DNA of 54,497 nt, taken from JAGNRR01 sp964389575. Its GTDB lineage: Bacteria > Bacteroidota > Bacteroidia > Chitinophagales > Chitinophagaceae. The DNA lies in contig CAYMFF010000009.1 in NCBI GenBank assembly GCA_964389575.1, positions 1-54,497 of the forward strand, given 5' to 3'. Positions 33,541-42,421 of the stretch are shown one piece after another. Numbering within the stretch: the first letter of the stretch is position 1; each line of letters begins with the position of its first letter. The position numbers and the translations under genes are program-made. The notes under the pieces are model-generated. The model did not search any database and was not told where the DNA came from. It worked only from the letters and a program-made list of their open reading frames with translations.

Positions 33541-36003
33541 TTACCACTTCAACAATTTTTTTACTTGAGTCCCGCCATTATGTTTTAGGTATAACATATA
33601 AACGCCACTGGCAGAATTTATATCAATAATCGTTTCTTTAAGTTGATCAAAATGTTGTTGCCAGATTAATTGACCATTGACATTTCGAATATCTATTTGC
33701 ACATCTTTTTGCATTTTACTTAGTTCTAAATGATACGTTCCTTTTGAAGGATTCGGATAAATTTTAGAATGAATTTTATAACGAGGCAAACCATCTGGCT
33801 CGAAAGAAATATTCCAACAACCCGATGTATCGGTGCATCCATTTTGAGTAATAATACAAGCGTAGCTGCCAAACTGTGTTGCGGTATACGTTGAGCTCGT
33901 AGCGCCTGGAATGATTTGCATTGTACTACAATCTAACCATTGATAGGTGGCGTTTACTGCATTCGCTAGTAAATTACTCGAAGGCAGAAAATACAATGAT
34001 GTATCAACTAAGAGTCTCGTAAAGTTTATCAGGTAGTTACTATCACAACCCGCCGCGGTTGTAAAATTTTGATAGTAAGTTCCGGTCTGTGTGTAGGTTA
34101 CTCCATTGACTACCGTACTATCACAATCGGCTATATTCAGATTAATAAGTGTGTCATCATAAATCGTTAGATCTAATGTACTAGCACTATCGCATCCATT
34201 CACTGATCCATAAAAATCAGTATAAAATCCGGAATTAGTATAAGTGTTTCCATGCCAAGTATAAAACTTACAAGTATCCACCGTTAACGTATCATAATGT
34301 TTCGTCACATCTATCAAAACAGTATGCGTACTATCACAACCCAAATAAGTAGAATAATACGTTCTCAAAACAGTGTCGCTTAGGTAAACGTTTCCATTAA
34401 AAAGAACACTATCACAATGTTGCTCTAGCTGATTGGTTGCTTTGTTACAATTGTTGAGTTTTAAGACAAAAGCATCATAGCTTAATCCTGTGCTAGTCAT
34501 CAAAGCCCCTTGGGGACCCGGATCAAAATCGGCGGTCGAAAAAAAGTGACCCGCGAGATAAACGCCTTTACCTGTGTCTGTACAAATGTTATACGACCAA
34601 TCCGATGCCGCACCACCAAACGCCCCACCCCAAATAAATAGACCATTAGAATCCAAGTTTTGTATGGCTACATCATCAGAACCTGCGCTGCTAACCAGCA
34701 CTGAACTCATACCTGGATCCAAATCCCAACCCCCACTTTGCCCTAATTTGCTGGTTAGGTATAAATCACCTGCGCTATTCGTGGCAATTCCTTCTCCCGA
34801 CCAAGAAGTGGTTGAATCATCAGACATATTTTTTTTTGCCCAGAGATAATCACCATTTCGATCTAGTTTTAAAATAACGTTTCCACGTTTGCTAGCCGGC
34901 CAATAAAATAAAGTTTGTGCAAGCCCAGGATCTACATCTAAACGACTTGAATAAGTTCGTAAGGTATAAAAAATATTATTGTTTAAATCAGTGGCCAAAG
35001 AGTTGCAAAAGTCTCGTGAGGTATCACCAATTTGTTTATGCCAAACCAAAGAACCAGCAGGAGAAATTTTTAGCAAAGCAATATCCTCTTGTCCTCGTGA
35101 GGTAATTGCATTTACCAGAATTTCTGGATTGACATCTAAGGTATTGACAAAAGAAATAGGCAAGAAAATATTATTGTTCAAATCCACATCTAACTCATTG
35201 GCTCCATACCAGGCATCATTAAAAACCCAATCTTCTGTATCCTCCCAATTTCGAACCCACATAAAATTTCCATTGCTGTCTAGTTTTAGCAAAAACTTAT
35301 CTCCTACCGGAAAAAAACTAGTATTACTTGGACCCGTGATATTAAATTGTCCATTTCCAGGGTCAAAATCAACTGTATTATTAAAGCGTCCAGTCATTAC
35401 AATATTATTAGACTGATCGACTTTTATTGAATGTCCTGCCAAACCATATCCATTAATAGTAATCGTACTATGCCAACTTTTACTCCAGATATAATTACTG
35501 CTTGGGTCATACTTAGCAATAAAAATATTGTCATAATCACTATTATTCGGGGTTGGGTCTCTTAGCCAATTGGATCCAGTAAAATTCATATTGATAGAAT
35601 CACGATACATACCCATGACCAAAATGTTATCATTCGCATCTACATCAATTGAAAGTAATCGAACATTGTCCTGAGGGTTATTACTTCCTGTGTTATAGTA
35701 ATGTCCCCAGATAAAATTACCCGCTCCATCTAATTTGGATAAATAAGCAGAGGTAACAATTTGATTGGGAGGCGTTGGATCATAATTTCCAAGACCCGGA
35801 TCTAAATCAATATTATCCTGAAACCAACCAGATGAAATCACATTTTGCTGGTGGTCCACAATTATATCAGTCGCAATAGAAGCCGTGCATTGAAACTGTT
35901 TTGCCCATTGAAAAGACTGAGATTGCAAATTAAAAGATATGCAGAGCAATACGACTAACAACAAATGAGCCTTTCCTGATATTCGTTCTTTTGCCCTTAC
36001 CAT
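33541..36003 (-). CDS. T9SS-secreted repeat protein (beta-propeller-like), second of a tandem pair
   Basis: A signal peptide (cleaved near NLQSQ) is followed by about 500 residues of beta-propeller-like repeats of the SBBP type. These recur as 'DFDPG / LDVDPG / WDLDPG' calcium-loop-like motifs with strands of the type 'NGNFMWVRNW'. Next come three Cys-Asp-Ser modules (about 520-660) of the form 'Y..fYt..GCDS...L.l.i', each with a Cys pair. The C-terminus is a type A sorting domain (YPNPSKGTYHLELSK ... GVYMLYLKHNGGTQVKKLLKW). It is expected at the cell surface or secreted. Role unknown; adhesion is plausible. Its ATG overlaps the last codons of the upstream paralogue by seven bases, implying translational coupling. 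Confidence 0.85.
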   Translation of the reverse strand: MVRAKERISGKAHLLLVVLLCISFNLQSQSFQWAKQFQCTASIATDIIVDHQQNVISSGWFQDNIDLDPGLGNYDPTPPNQIVTSAYLSKLDGAGNFIWGHYYNTGSNNPQDNVRLLSIDVDANDNILVMGMYRDSINMNFTGSNWLRDPTPNNSDYDNIFIAKYDPSSNYIWSKSWHSTITINGYGLAGHSIKVDQSNNIVMTGRFNNTVDFDPGNGQFNITGPSNTSFFPVGDKFLLKLDSNGNFMWVRNWEDTEDWVFNDAWYGANELDVDLNNNIFLPISFVNTLDVNPEILVNAITSRGQEDIALLKISPAGSLVWHKQIGDTSRDFCNSLATDLNNNIFYTLRTYSSRLDVDPGLAQTLFYWPASKRGNVILKLDRNGDYLWAKKNMSDDSTTSWSGEGIATNSAGDLYLTSKLGQSGGWDLDPGMSSVLVSSAGSDDVAIQNLDSNGLFIWGGAFGGAASDWSYNICTDTGKGVYLAGHFFSTADFDPGPQGALMTSTGLSYDAFVLKLNNCNKATNQLEQHCDSVLFNGNVYLSDTVLRTYYSTYLGCDSTHTVLIDVTKHYDTLTVDTCKFYTWHGNTYTNSGFYTDFYGSVNGCDSASTLDLTIYDDTLINLNIADCDSTVVNGVTYTQTGTYYQNFTTAAGCDSNYLINFTRLLVDTSLYFLPSSNLLANAVNATYQWLDCSTMQIIPGATSSTYTATQFGSYACIITQNGCTDTSGCWNISFEPDGLPRYKIHSKIYPNPSKGTYHLELSKMQKDVQIDIRNVNGQLIWQQHFDQLKETIIDINSASGVYMLYLKHNGGTQVKKLLKW

Positions 36004-38411
36004 TTGATTAGTTTTTGTTGCAGTAGATTACTATCTTGTTTTATGGATAAGATATAAACACCCGAACTTGCATTGAAATGAATGTTTGTATTACTAATAT
36101 TATCAAAATATTTTTCCCATATCAACTGACCTTCAATAGATCTTACTTCTAATTCTACATTTTTATAATTCCTGCTTAATACTAAATGAAAAATATCTTT
36201 TGAAGGATTAGGGTATAGTCGAGACAAAATTTTATGACCACTTGTCAAATTGGGTTCCTCCGATAAATTATAACATCCCGTTGTATCCACACATGAACCT
36301 TGAGAAAGTATACAAGCATAACTACCAGCTTGCATTGTATTTAACGTAGCCGAAGTAGCTCCTGGAACAGGAAGCATTGTACTACAGTCTATCCACTGAT
36401 ATGTCACCCCAATTGCATTTGAGATAAGTGTTGTATTATTTGCAAAGACAACAGATGTATCAATTATAATTTGGGTAAAATTGATTAAGAAATTACTATC
36501 ACAACCTTGAGAACTAGTGTACTGTTGTTGATACTGGCCGGTTGAACTGTAAAATACTCCTCCAAAGCTAGCGCTATCGCAATCGCTCAAATTCACAGTT
36601 TGTGTTGTTCCAGCCTGAATCGTTAAATCTAAAACATGATTACTATCGCAGCCATATACACTATTATTCAAACTTGAATATATTCCAGAGTTAATGTAAG
36701 TTGTACCATTCCAAACATAAAACTTACAAGTATCAATCACCAAGGTATCGTAAAACGAAGGATGGACATCAATCCTCACAGAAAAAACACTATCGCAATT
36801 TGTACTCGATGTAAACTTGCTTTCTATAATCGTATCAGCAAGATAATATTGACCATCATAAAACACACTATCACAGCTTTGAAAAACAACTTGATTAAAC
36901 TTGTTGCAACTTTTTAATTTCAAAATATAGGGATCTGTGCTGTATCCTGTTGAAAAGAAGAAAGCTGAATCTGCGAATGGATTTAAGTCTGCTTTTTGAA
37001 GTGAATAACCCGTAAAATAGACGCCTTCGGCGTGATCAACATCTAAGCTGAAACAATAATCTTGACTATTTCCACCTATTACTCCTCCCCAGATAAAGTT
37101 TCCATTTCCATCCAAATTCTGGATTGCAATATCAGTGATCCCTGCACTACTGACCGTGAAAATACCCGGCCCCGGATCTAAATCCCAAAGGTTATTCTGA
37201 AAGCTCGGTGATATTTTTGAATAGACATATACATCGCCAAAAATATCTGCTGCAATTCCTTCATCCCACCAACCATTACTCCAACCCGGTAAATTTTCTT
37301 TTCCCCATTGCAGACTTCCGTTATTATTAAATTTTAGAATTGCTTTTGCCCAGCCTGATGATTGGTTTAGTAATACTTGTCCGGAGCCAGGATCGACATC
37401 AATAGAACTAGTGCTCGTATTGAATAAGTAAAAAATATTACCCGACGGATCTACTGAAAGAGCATTGCAGTAATCACTGCCAGTACCCGCTACTTCGCGG
37501 TGCCAAACCAACGAACCACTAGGTGAGATTTTTAATAAGCTTACATCCACCAACCCTTGGTTCGCCACGAAGTTGATGCCCAATTCTGGGTCCACATCTA
37601 CAGAATCTGTAAAGCCTAAAGGAAAGAAAATATTACCACTCTGATCTATATCCAACATGTTCGAGCTACTCCACCAAGTGGTGTTCCAAAAGCCTTTAGC
37701 CCCCCATTGTCGTGCCCAAAGAAAATTTCCCGAAGAACTCATTTTCAATAAATATTGGTCTTCATCGCCAAACAAGTTTGTATTGTTCATTACATAAATG
37801 CCTTGACTAGGATCAAAATCAGCGGCACTAGTAAAGTCTCCAAATAGCACAACATTATTGGCCGGGTCCACCTTTATAGCTTTTACGTGTAGTTTATTAG
37901 TCAAGGAAATGCCAAATGTGTTTAAAACATTACCCCATATGAAATTGCCTGACGGATCATACTTTGCAACAAAAATACTGTGTTCCACCGAGTAAAAACT
38001 ACCTTGAAACATTTGAACGCCTGGTCCAAAATCTAAATCTACTGAATCTATAAACTGACCGGCTACAAGAATATTATTTTGCTGATCTACGTCAATATCG
38101 ATAATCCTCACTTCACCAGGTGTTTGAAAAACCTTTCCCCAAACATAATTTCCACTAGAATCTAACTTGGAAAGAAAGCTAGTGTAAAGTGAAGTTGAAT
38201 TAGTAGCATAGCTAAATCCAACCCCTGGATCCATATCAATAGAATCATAATAATAACCTGCTGAAATCACATTCTTATCTAAATCGGCGGACACTACCGT
38301 GGCACTACCGGATGGGGTATTTAGCTGTTTCGCCCAATCAAAGCTTTGAGCTTGCAACGCGACAGAACACGCTCCAAAACATAAGGCTAGAAGAAGAAAT
38401 TTATTTTTCAT
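35997..38411 (-). CDS. T9SS-secreted repeat protein (beta-propeller-like), first of a tandem pair
   Basis: The architecture is the same as in the adjacent gene: signal peptide (MKNKFLLLALC, cleaved near ALQAQ), propeller-like repeats with DMDPG, DFGPG, DFDPS, DVDPG and DLDPG loops, three Cys-Asp-Ser modules (about 510-650), and a type A sorting domain (YPNPSKDIFHLVLSR ... GVYILSIKQDSNLLQQKLIKW). The two proteins can be aligned along their whole length, so they arose by tandem duplication and have since diverged clearly. The start at 38411 is preferred to 38423 because it gives a normal signal peptide. No other gene of the same type lies nearby. Confidence 0.85.
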   Translation of the reverse strand: MKNKFLLLALCFGACSVALQAQSFDWAKQLNTPSGSATVVSADLDKNVISAGYYYDSIDMDPGVGFSYATNSTSLYTSFLSKLDSSGNYVWGKVFQTPGEVRIIDIDVDQQNNILVAGQFIDSVDLDFGPGVQMFQGSFYSVEHSIFVAKYDPSGNFIWGNVLNTFGISLTNKLHVKAIKVDPANNVVLFGDFTSAADFDPSQGIYVMNNTNLFGDEDQYLLKMSSSGNFLWARQWGAKGFWNTTWWSSSNMLDIDQSGNIFFPLGFTDSVDVDPELGINFVANQGLVDVSLLKISPSGSLVWHREVAGTGSDYCNALSVDPSGNIFYLFNTSTSSIDVDPGSGQVLLNQSSGWAKAILKFNNNGSLQWGKENLPGWSNGWWDEGIAADIFGDVYVYSKISPSFQNNLWDLDPGPGIFTVSSAGITDIAIQNLDGNGNFIWGGVIGGNSQDYCFSLDVDHAEGVYFTGYSLQKADLNPFADSAFFFSTGYSTDPYILKLKSCNKFNQVVFQSCDSVFYDGQYYLADTIIESKFTSSTNCDSVFSVRIDVHPSFYDTLVIDTCKFYVWNGTTYINSGIYSSLNNSVYGCDSNHVLDLTIQAGTTQTVNLSDCDSASFGGVFYSSTGQYQQQYTSSQGCDSNFLINFTQIIIDTSVVFANNTTLISNAIGVTYQWIDCSTMLPVPGATSATLNTMQAGSYACILSQGSCVDTTGCYNLSEEPNLTSGHKILSRLYPNPSKDIFHLVLSRNYKNVELEVRSIEGQLIWEKYFDNISNTNIHFNASSGVYILSIKQDSNLLQQKLIKW

Positions 38412-38499
38412 AGGGGGATTCAATCTTCAAGATAGTAAAGATTCTTCAAAAAGTCAAGCAAGAAGCACTCGAATCCCTTCTACTATAGCTTGCTCGAAG

Positions 38500-38919
38500 C
38501 TAATTTATCCAATTCTTTTTTTCTTGTTCTATGTGATGAACAATGGTTTTTACACCATACTTTTCATTAAGAAATTTAGCGGTCTGATCTGCACTATACA
38601 CTGATCGGTGTTGCCCTCCTGTGCAACCAAAACTCACGATGAGGTTTTCAAAACCTCTTTCCATATAATCTTCTACTGTAATACTAATCGTAGCATGAAT
38701 CAAATCCAAAAATTCATGAATCCGCGTTTTTTCTTGCAGGTAATTAATTACTCCCTCATCTCTTCCAGTTTGTTTTTTATATTCTTCTATTCGACCTGGG
38801 TTTAAAATCCCACGACAATCAAAAACAAAGCCACCACCATTTCCACTATCATCTGCTGGGATACCGCCTTTTTTATAGCTAAAACTATTTACACGTATTA
38901 CTAATTTTTTTTCTTCCAT
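38500..38919 (-). CDS. Stand-alone RapZ C-terminal-domain protein
   Basis: At 139 aa this protein corresponds only to the C-terminal domain of RapZ, the RNase adapter that in E. coli senses glucosamine-6-phosphate. The two signatures are FVFDCRGILNPG (31-42) and FGCTGGQHRSV (97-107). The N-terminal P-loop kinase domain of RapZ is absent, and the gene is not truncated: its ATG is formed by TAATG with the stop of the upstream kinase gene. That one-base overlap suggests the two act together. The sugar-phosphate-binding role is known for RapZ; transfer to this protein is inference. Confidence 0.88.
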   Translation of the reverse strand: MEEKKLVIRVNSFSYKKGGIPADDSGNGGGFVFDCRGILNPGRIEEYKKQTGRDEGVINYLQEKTRIHEFLDLIHATISITVEDYMERGFENLIVSFGCTGGQHRSVYSADQTAKFLNEKYGVKTIVHHIEQEKKNWIN

Positions 38920-39944
38920 TATATAAATTTTTTAATAAACTCTTCTGTTGAAATATGTTTCATTACCGAGCTTAGCTCTGGGTATTGATTCAATTCATTA
39001 CTCGCCAACCACTCTGAAATGTTCTGCAAACCAAGTGGAATACTGCTAATAAAGTGTTCTTTGCCTTCTATCAAACCACGCAATCCATAAGCCCCTAACA
39101 CTTGCAGCAAACGAGTAAGCGTTAGCATATTATAATCCTGCAACCATCGTTCTTTATCAATTTCAACATTCATTGAAGTGGCCCGCTTTTCAAATTTTTC
39201 CAGATAAGTCGGAACTAATTTTTCTTTCCAATGAGTTGGAATTTGCGCTTTCGCCTGCCACAACAGGCTCGCCACATCATACAACGGATGACCTTTAAGT
39301 CCTCCTTGAAAATCTATGAAAACAAGTTCTGTATCATCTACCATGATGTTTCTACCTTGACAATCACGATACATAAAAAAGCTTTTTTCTTTATCCAACG
39401 ACTGCGCTAGCAAATCAAACTCGGCTTCAATTTTATCGTCATCAAAATCAACACCCGTTTTCAAGGCAAAGTTATTTTTAAAATAACGTAGGTCAAATAA
39501 AATTTGATCGTAGCCAAAACTAGCTGATGCTTCAAATAAAGAAGTGAACTCTTCTTCTTTAGCACACAATTGAAATTTGATTAACTCATCCAATGCTTTT
39601 TCGTATAGTAAAAAAACATCCTCAGTGTGTCCTTTATCTTTTACAATATCCAACAAACAATAACCACCCGCATCAGATTGTAAATACAAATTTCTATCAG
39701 GGTGAATGGCAAGAATCGTTGGCACAGAAATCCCTTTATCTTCAAAGTAATTTGCCAATAAAATAAAGCGTTCATTTTCTGCAATATTATCGCTCTGTGT
39801 AGCGATAATACTTCTATTCACACCATTGCGCACGCGATAATATAAACGATCCGACCCCGCTAATGCCAGTTGTTCTATGTCCACCACGGCTGCTTCCGGA
39901 TAGGCCTCTTGTGCAAAGTGTAAGACTTCGTTTGATGTCAACAT
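38919..39944 (-). CDS. Phosphotransferase (aminoglycoside/choline kinase fold), AmgK-like
   Basis: A small-molecule kinase of the APH fold. The catalytic loop is YRDCQGRN (Asp194, Asn199) and the metal-binding Asp211 is in FIDFQGGLKGHPLYDVASLLW. This wording is close to AmgK, the anomeric kinase for cell-wall amino sugars (MurNAc/GlcNAc), rather than to antibiotic-resistance kinases. The usual catalytic-loop His is replaced by Tyr (Y-R-D instead of H-R/G-D). At 341 aa the length fits. It lies six bases after the M28 peptidase gene and one base overlaps the RapZ-domain gene. A uridylyltransferase partner (MurU) is not present here, so recycling is a suggestion only. Confidence 0.75.
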   Translation of the reverse strand: MLTSNEVLHFAQEAYPEAAVVDIEQLALAGSDRLYYRVRNGVNRSIIATQSDNIAENERFILLANYFEDKGISVPTILAIHPDRNLYLQSDAGGYCLLDIVKDKGHTEDVFLLYEKALDELIKFQLCAKEEEFTSLFEASASFGYDQILFDLRYFKNNFALKTGVDFDDDKIEAEFDLLAQSLDKEKSFFMYRDCQGRNIMVDDTELVFIDFQGGLKGHPLYDVASLLWQAKAQIPTHWKEKLVPTYLEKFEKRATSMNVEIDKERWLQDYNMLTLTRLLQVLGAYGLRGLIEGKEHFISSIPLGLQNISEWLASNELNQYPELSSVMKHISTEEFIKKFI

Positions 39945-39950
39945 ATATTC

Positions 39951-41324
39951 TTATAAACCGTGTTGACTAACTAAATATACCATCATGGCCATCGCAATTG
40001 TGCCCATGCACAATTCTCGACGATGCACATTTTCAAAAACATCATTATCACTATGATGCATATCAAAATACCGATGTCCATCGGGCAATAAGCCCATGGT
40101 AGGTGTATCAAATTCTTTGTGCAAAGGATTAATATCTACACCTCCGCCATTGCGCGAAAAATTATAAATATTATAAGGATAAAATAATTTCCTCCAAGAC
40201 TGCACTTTGTCTTTTTTGAGAGCGGACATCGTCATTCCAAACCCATAAGGAGTGGCACCACCGGCATCACTTTCAATAGCGAGAATATGATTTTCATTTT
40301 TCAATTTTGCCTGTTCCATATAAACTCTTGCTCCTCGCGCACCGTTTTCTTCATTCATCCACAAGACACAGCGAATGGTTCTCTTCGGTCGAATTCCAAT
40401 CTTCTTAAACGTACGAATCGCGTCAATAGATTGTACTACACCCGCACCATCATCATGTGCACCTTCTCCTACATCCCAACTATCTAAATGACCGCCAAAA
40501 CAAATAATTTCTTTGGGCATTTCGCTTCCATAAATTTCACCGACTACATTATACGATTTTACATCAGGCAACATTTTACAAGTTGTGCGCATATAAATTT
40601 TTGGCTTCTTGTTGCCCTCTACTAACGCCACTAACTTATCAGCGGTTGTATTGCCCACAGCAATTGCTGGAATCTGCGGATAGCGCTTATCATAAGATAA
40701 TACGCCGGTATGAGGCTCGTCATCATAGGCAGAAGAAACTGAACGAATTACCACGGCGGCCGCTCCTTTTGCAGAAGCTCGACTCGGCGCAGCCCAACGA
40801 TAAAAAACACATGGTCCGTAACTATGAAATGTATTAATATTTGTTTGGTCAAAATGATAATTGAAAAATATTATTTTACCACGAACTTGGCTTTCAGGTA
40901 AACGATTAAATTCATCAATATCATTCACCATCACAATCGGCGTTTTAATTCCTGCCTCTCCAGTGCCAACGGCATTTCCCAGGCTAGTAATTTTCATTCC
41001 GTACTTTCTTCCATTCACTTCATAATATGCTTCTTCTTCACCTCTCACCCAATGAGGCACCATGACTTCTTGTAGAAACACATTATCACAGCCTGCATCT
41101 TCTAAGGTTTTCTTACCCCACTCAACAGCTTTGGCAGCTTGCGGTGAACCGGTTAATCTATGACCAATTTGCTTACATAAATAGCGCAAATCTTCATAAC
41201 CATGCGCATTGGATAAAACATAATTGGACATTCGCTTAATATTCACACTATCCTGTAAATAATTTTGGGCAGAAACCGAAACTGAAACAATTAGTATCAA
41301 TGAAAGGAAACAATATTTTTTCAT
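39951..41324 (-). CDS. M28 family zinc aminopeptidase/carboxypeptidase, exported
   Basis: Starting at 41324 (MKKYCFLSLILIVSVSVSAQ) the protein has a clean signal peptide; the frame is open 15 codons further upstream but those residues spoil it. A PA-like insert lies in the first half (about 110-240). The two-zinc site of the M28 family follows: GGHLDSWDVG, GAHDDGAGV, NEENGARGA, ESDAGG, and the late His in DMHHSDNDV. It probably trims peptides in the periplasm. It sits between an alpha/beta hydrolase gene and the kinase/RapZ-domain pair, all on one strand with short gaps. Confidence 0.87.
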   Translation of the reverse strand: MKKYCFLSLILIVSVSVSAQNYLQDSVNIKRMSNYVLSNAHGYEDLRYLCKQIGHRLTGSPQAAKAVEWGKKTLEDAGCDNVFLQEVMVPHWVRGEEEAYYEVNGRKYGMKITSLGNAVGTGEAGIKTPIVMVNDIDEFNRLPESQVRGKIIFFNYHFDQTNINTFHSYGPCVFYRWAAPSRASAKGAAAVVIRSVSSAYDDEPHTGVLSYDKRYPQIPAIAVGNTTADKLVALVEGNKKPKIYMRTTCKMLPDVKSYNVVGEIYGSEMPKEIICFGGHLDSWDVGEGAHDDGAGVVQSIDAIRTFKKIGIRPKRTIRCVLWMNEENGARGARVYMEQAKLKNENHILAIESDAGGATPYGFGMTMSALKKDKVQSWRKLFYPYNIYNFSRNGGGVDINPLHKEFDTPTMGLLPDGHRYFDMHHSDNDVFENVHRRELCMGTIAMAMMVYLVSQHGL

Positions 41325-41383
41325 GAATTGTAAATGTACAAAGCAGATATCCCAAAAGTTAAATGTCACGCAATCAAATTAGA

Positions 41384-42331
41384 TTAACCACCCATTTCTA
41401 AAAAAACATCTACCGCTTTATCCCAAATGATTTTATCATTGGTTAGATAAATTTGATGTGCAGAGTTTGGCAAAATACGTAGCATTTTTTCTCCTGCTAC
41501 ATTTTTAAAAATAGCATCTATTTCCGTTCGAGAAACACGTGAATCTTTAGCACCATTCATTAGTAAAGTAGGTATATTAATTTTCTGAGCATACGCTATT
41601 GGGTTATGAGCAAAGGCATCAAAGCCTGTTTGCCAACCTCCAAAAAGAATTAACCATTGTGCAAAAGGAGTCGTGGGCAATCCCATCACTTCAAACCTCC
41701 CTTTTGCAGTTTCGAGCATTGAGCCAAAGGGACATTCTAAAATAATTTTATCTGGTTTTATTTCATATTGCTCAATCGATTTCATAATTGCTACGGCACC
41801 CATTGAAGAACCATGCAATATAATTTCTTGTTCAGGGTAATTTTCTTTCACAAAATCAAATGCCTTTTTTACGTCTAATCCTTCTTTAAAACCAATGGTT
41901 GTTTCTAATCCTTCGGAGTCGCCATGACCCATAAAATCCACTTGCAATGTTGCATACCCTCTTTGTTGAAAAGCACTAGCGTAAGGCATTGTATTAGCCT
42001 TGCAACTCATATATCCATGAAATAGAACAACTACTCCTTTGGCGTTTTCTATAGGTACCTCCCAGGTTTCTAGTTTTTCATGGCTTTGTAGATGAATGAC
42101 ATTAAAGGGACGTTGAGGAGTCAAATGATTTTTGGGTTTTGGTACACTGACTCCTTTAAAAAGTGCCACAAGTTTTTCTTGTAAACTTAATTCCTCCGGC
42201 TTCTTGGGTCGTATAGTTTCTGTCTCAGAAAAATGCGTAAAACGATAGGCATGATTGTAAACAACCACATTGCTTATTACAAAAAGTAGCAAGCTGACCC
42301 ATAAGATTCCTTTTAAAAATTTCCGTTGCAT
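41384..42331 (-). CDS. Membrane-anchored alpha/beta hydrolase
   Basis: An N-terminal hydrophobic helix (about residues 5-25, GILWVSLLLFVISNVVVY) without a convincing cleavage site suggests a membrane anchor. The hydrolase fold has the oxyanion motif LFHGYMS, nucleophile Ser176 in GSSMG, acid NGAKDSRVS (Asp of AKD) and His in NSAHQIY. The family includes esterases, lipases and peptidases of the 'serine aminopeptidase S33' type; the substrate is unknown. It is first in the unit that continues with the M28 peptidase, 59 bases downstream. Confidence 0.85.
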   Translation of the reverse strand: MQRKFLKGILWVSLLLFVISNVVVYNHAYRFTHFSETETIRPKKPEELSLQEKLVALFKGVSVPKPKNHLTPQRPFNVIHLQSHEKLETWEVPIENAKGVVVLFHGYMSCKANTMPYASAFQQRGYATLQVDFMGHGDSEGLETTIGFKEGLDVKKAFDFVKENYPEQEIILHGSSMGAVAIMKSIEQYEIKPDKIILECPFGSMLETAKGRFEVMGLPTTPFAQWLILFGGWQTGFDAFAHNPIAYAQKINIPTLLMNGAKDSRVSRTEIDAIFKNVAGEKMLRILPNSAHQIYLTNDKIIWDKAVDVFLEMGG

Positions 42332-42371
42332 TTTTTTGCAAAGAAAAATCTTCTATTGTTAGCTTGGTCAC

Positions 42372-42403
42372 AAAAAAGGTCGAGAAAATTCTTGACCTTT
42401 TTT
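42372..42403 (-). terminator. Terminator after the OmpP1-type gene
   Basis: A 13-bp stem (with one G-T pair) from aaaaaaggtc / gacctttttt plus three inner pairs, loop aaaatt. T tracts are present on either strand. Confidence 0.8.
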
Positions 42404-42421
42404 ATATAACTTTCGTAGTGC

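Noticed and set aside
34979..35416. A 145-codon frame opposite the second T9SS repeat protein
   Set aside because: It lies wholly within a well-supported gene and is a by-product of the repeat codon pattern.
33541..38411. The two repeat proteins as one gene split by a frameshift
   Set aside because: Each has its own signal peptide and its own C-terminal sorting domain, so they are two complete paralogues.
38919..39944. Phosphotransferase as an antibiotic-resistance gene
   Set aside because: The fold is shared with aminoglycoside kinases, but the motifs are closer to sugar kinases and the context is a housekeeping unit.
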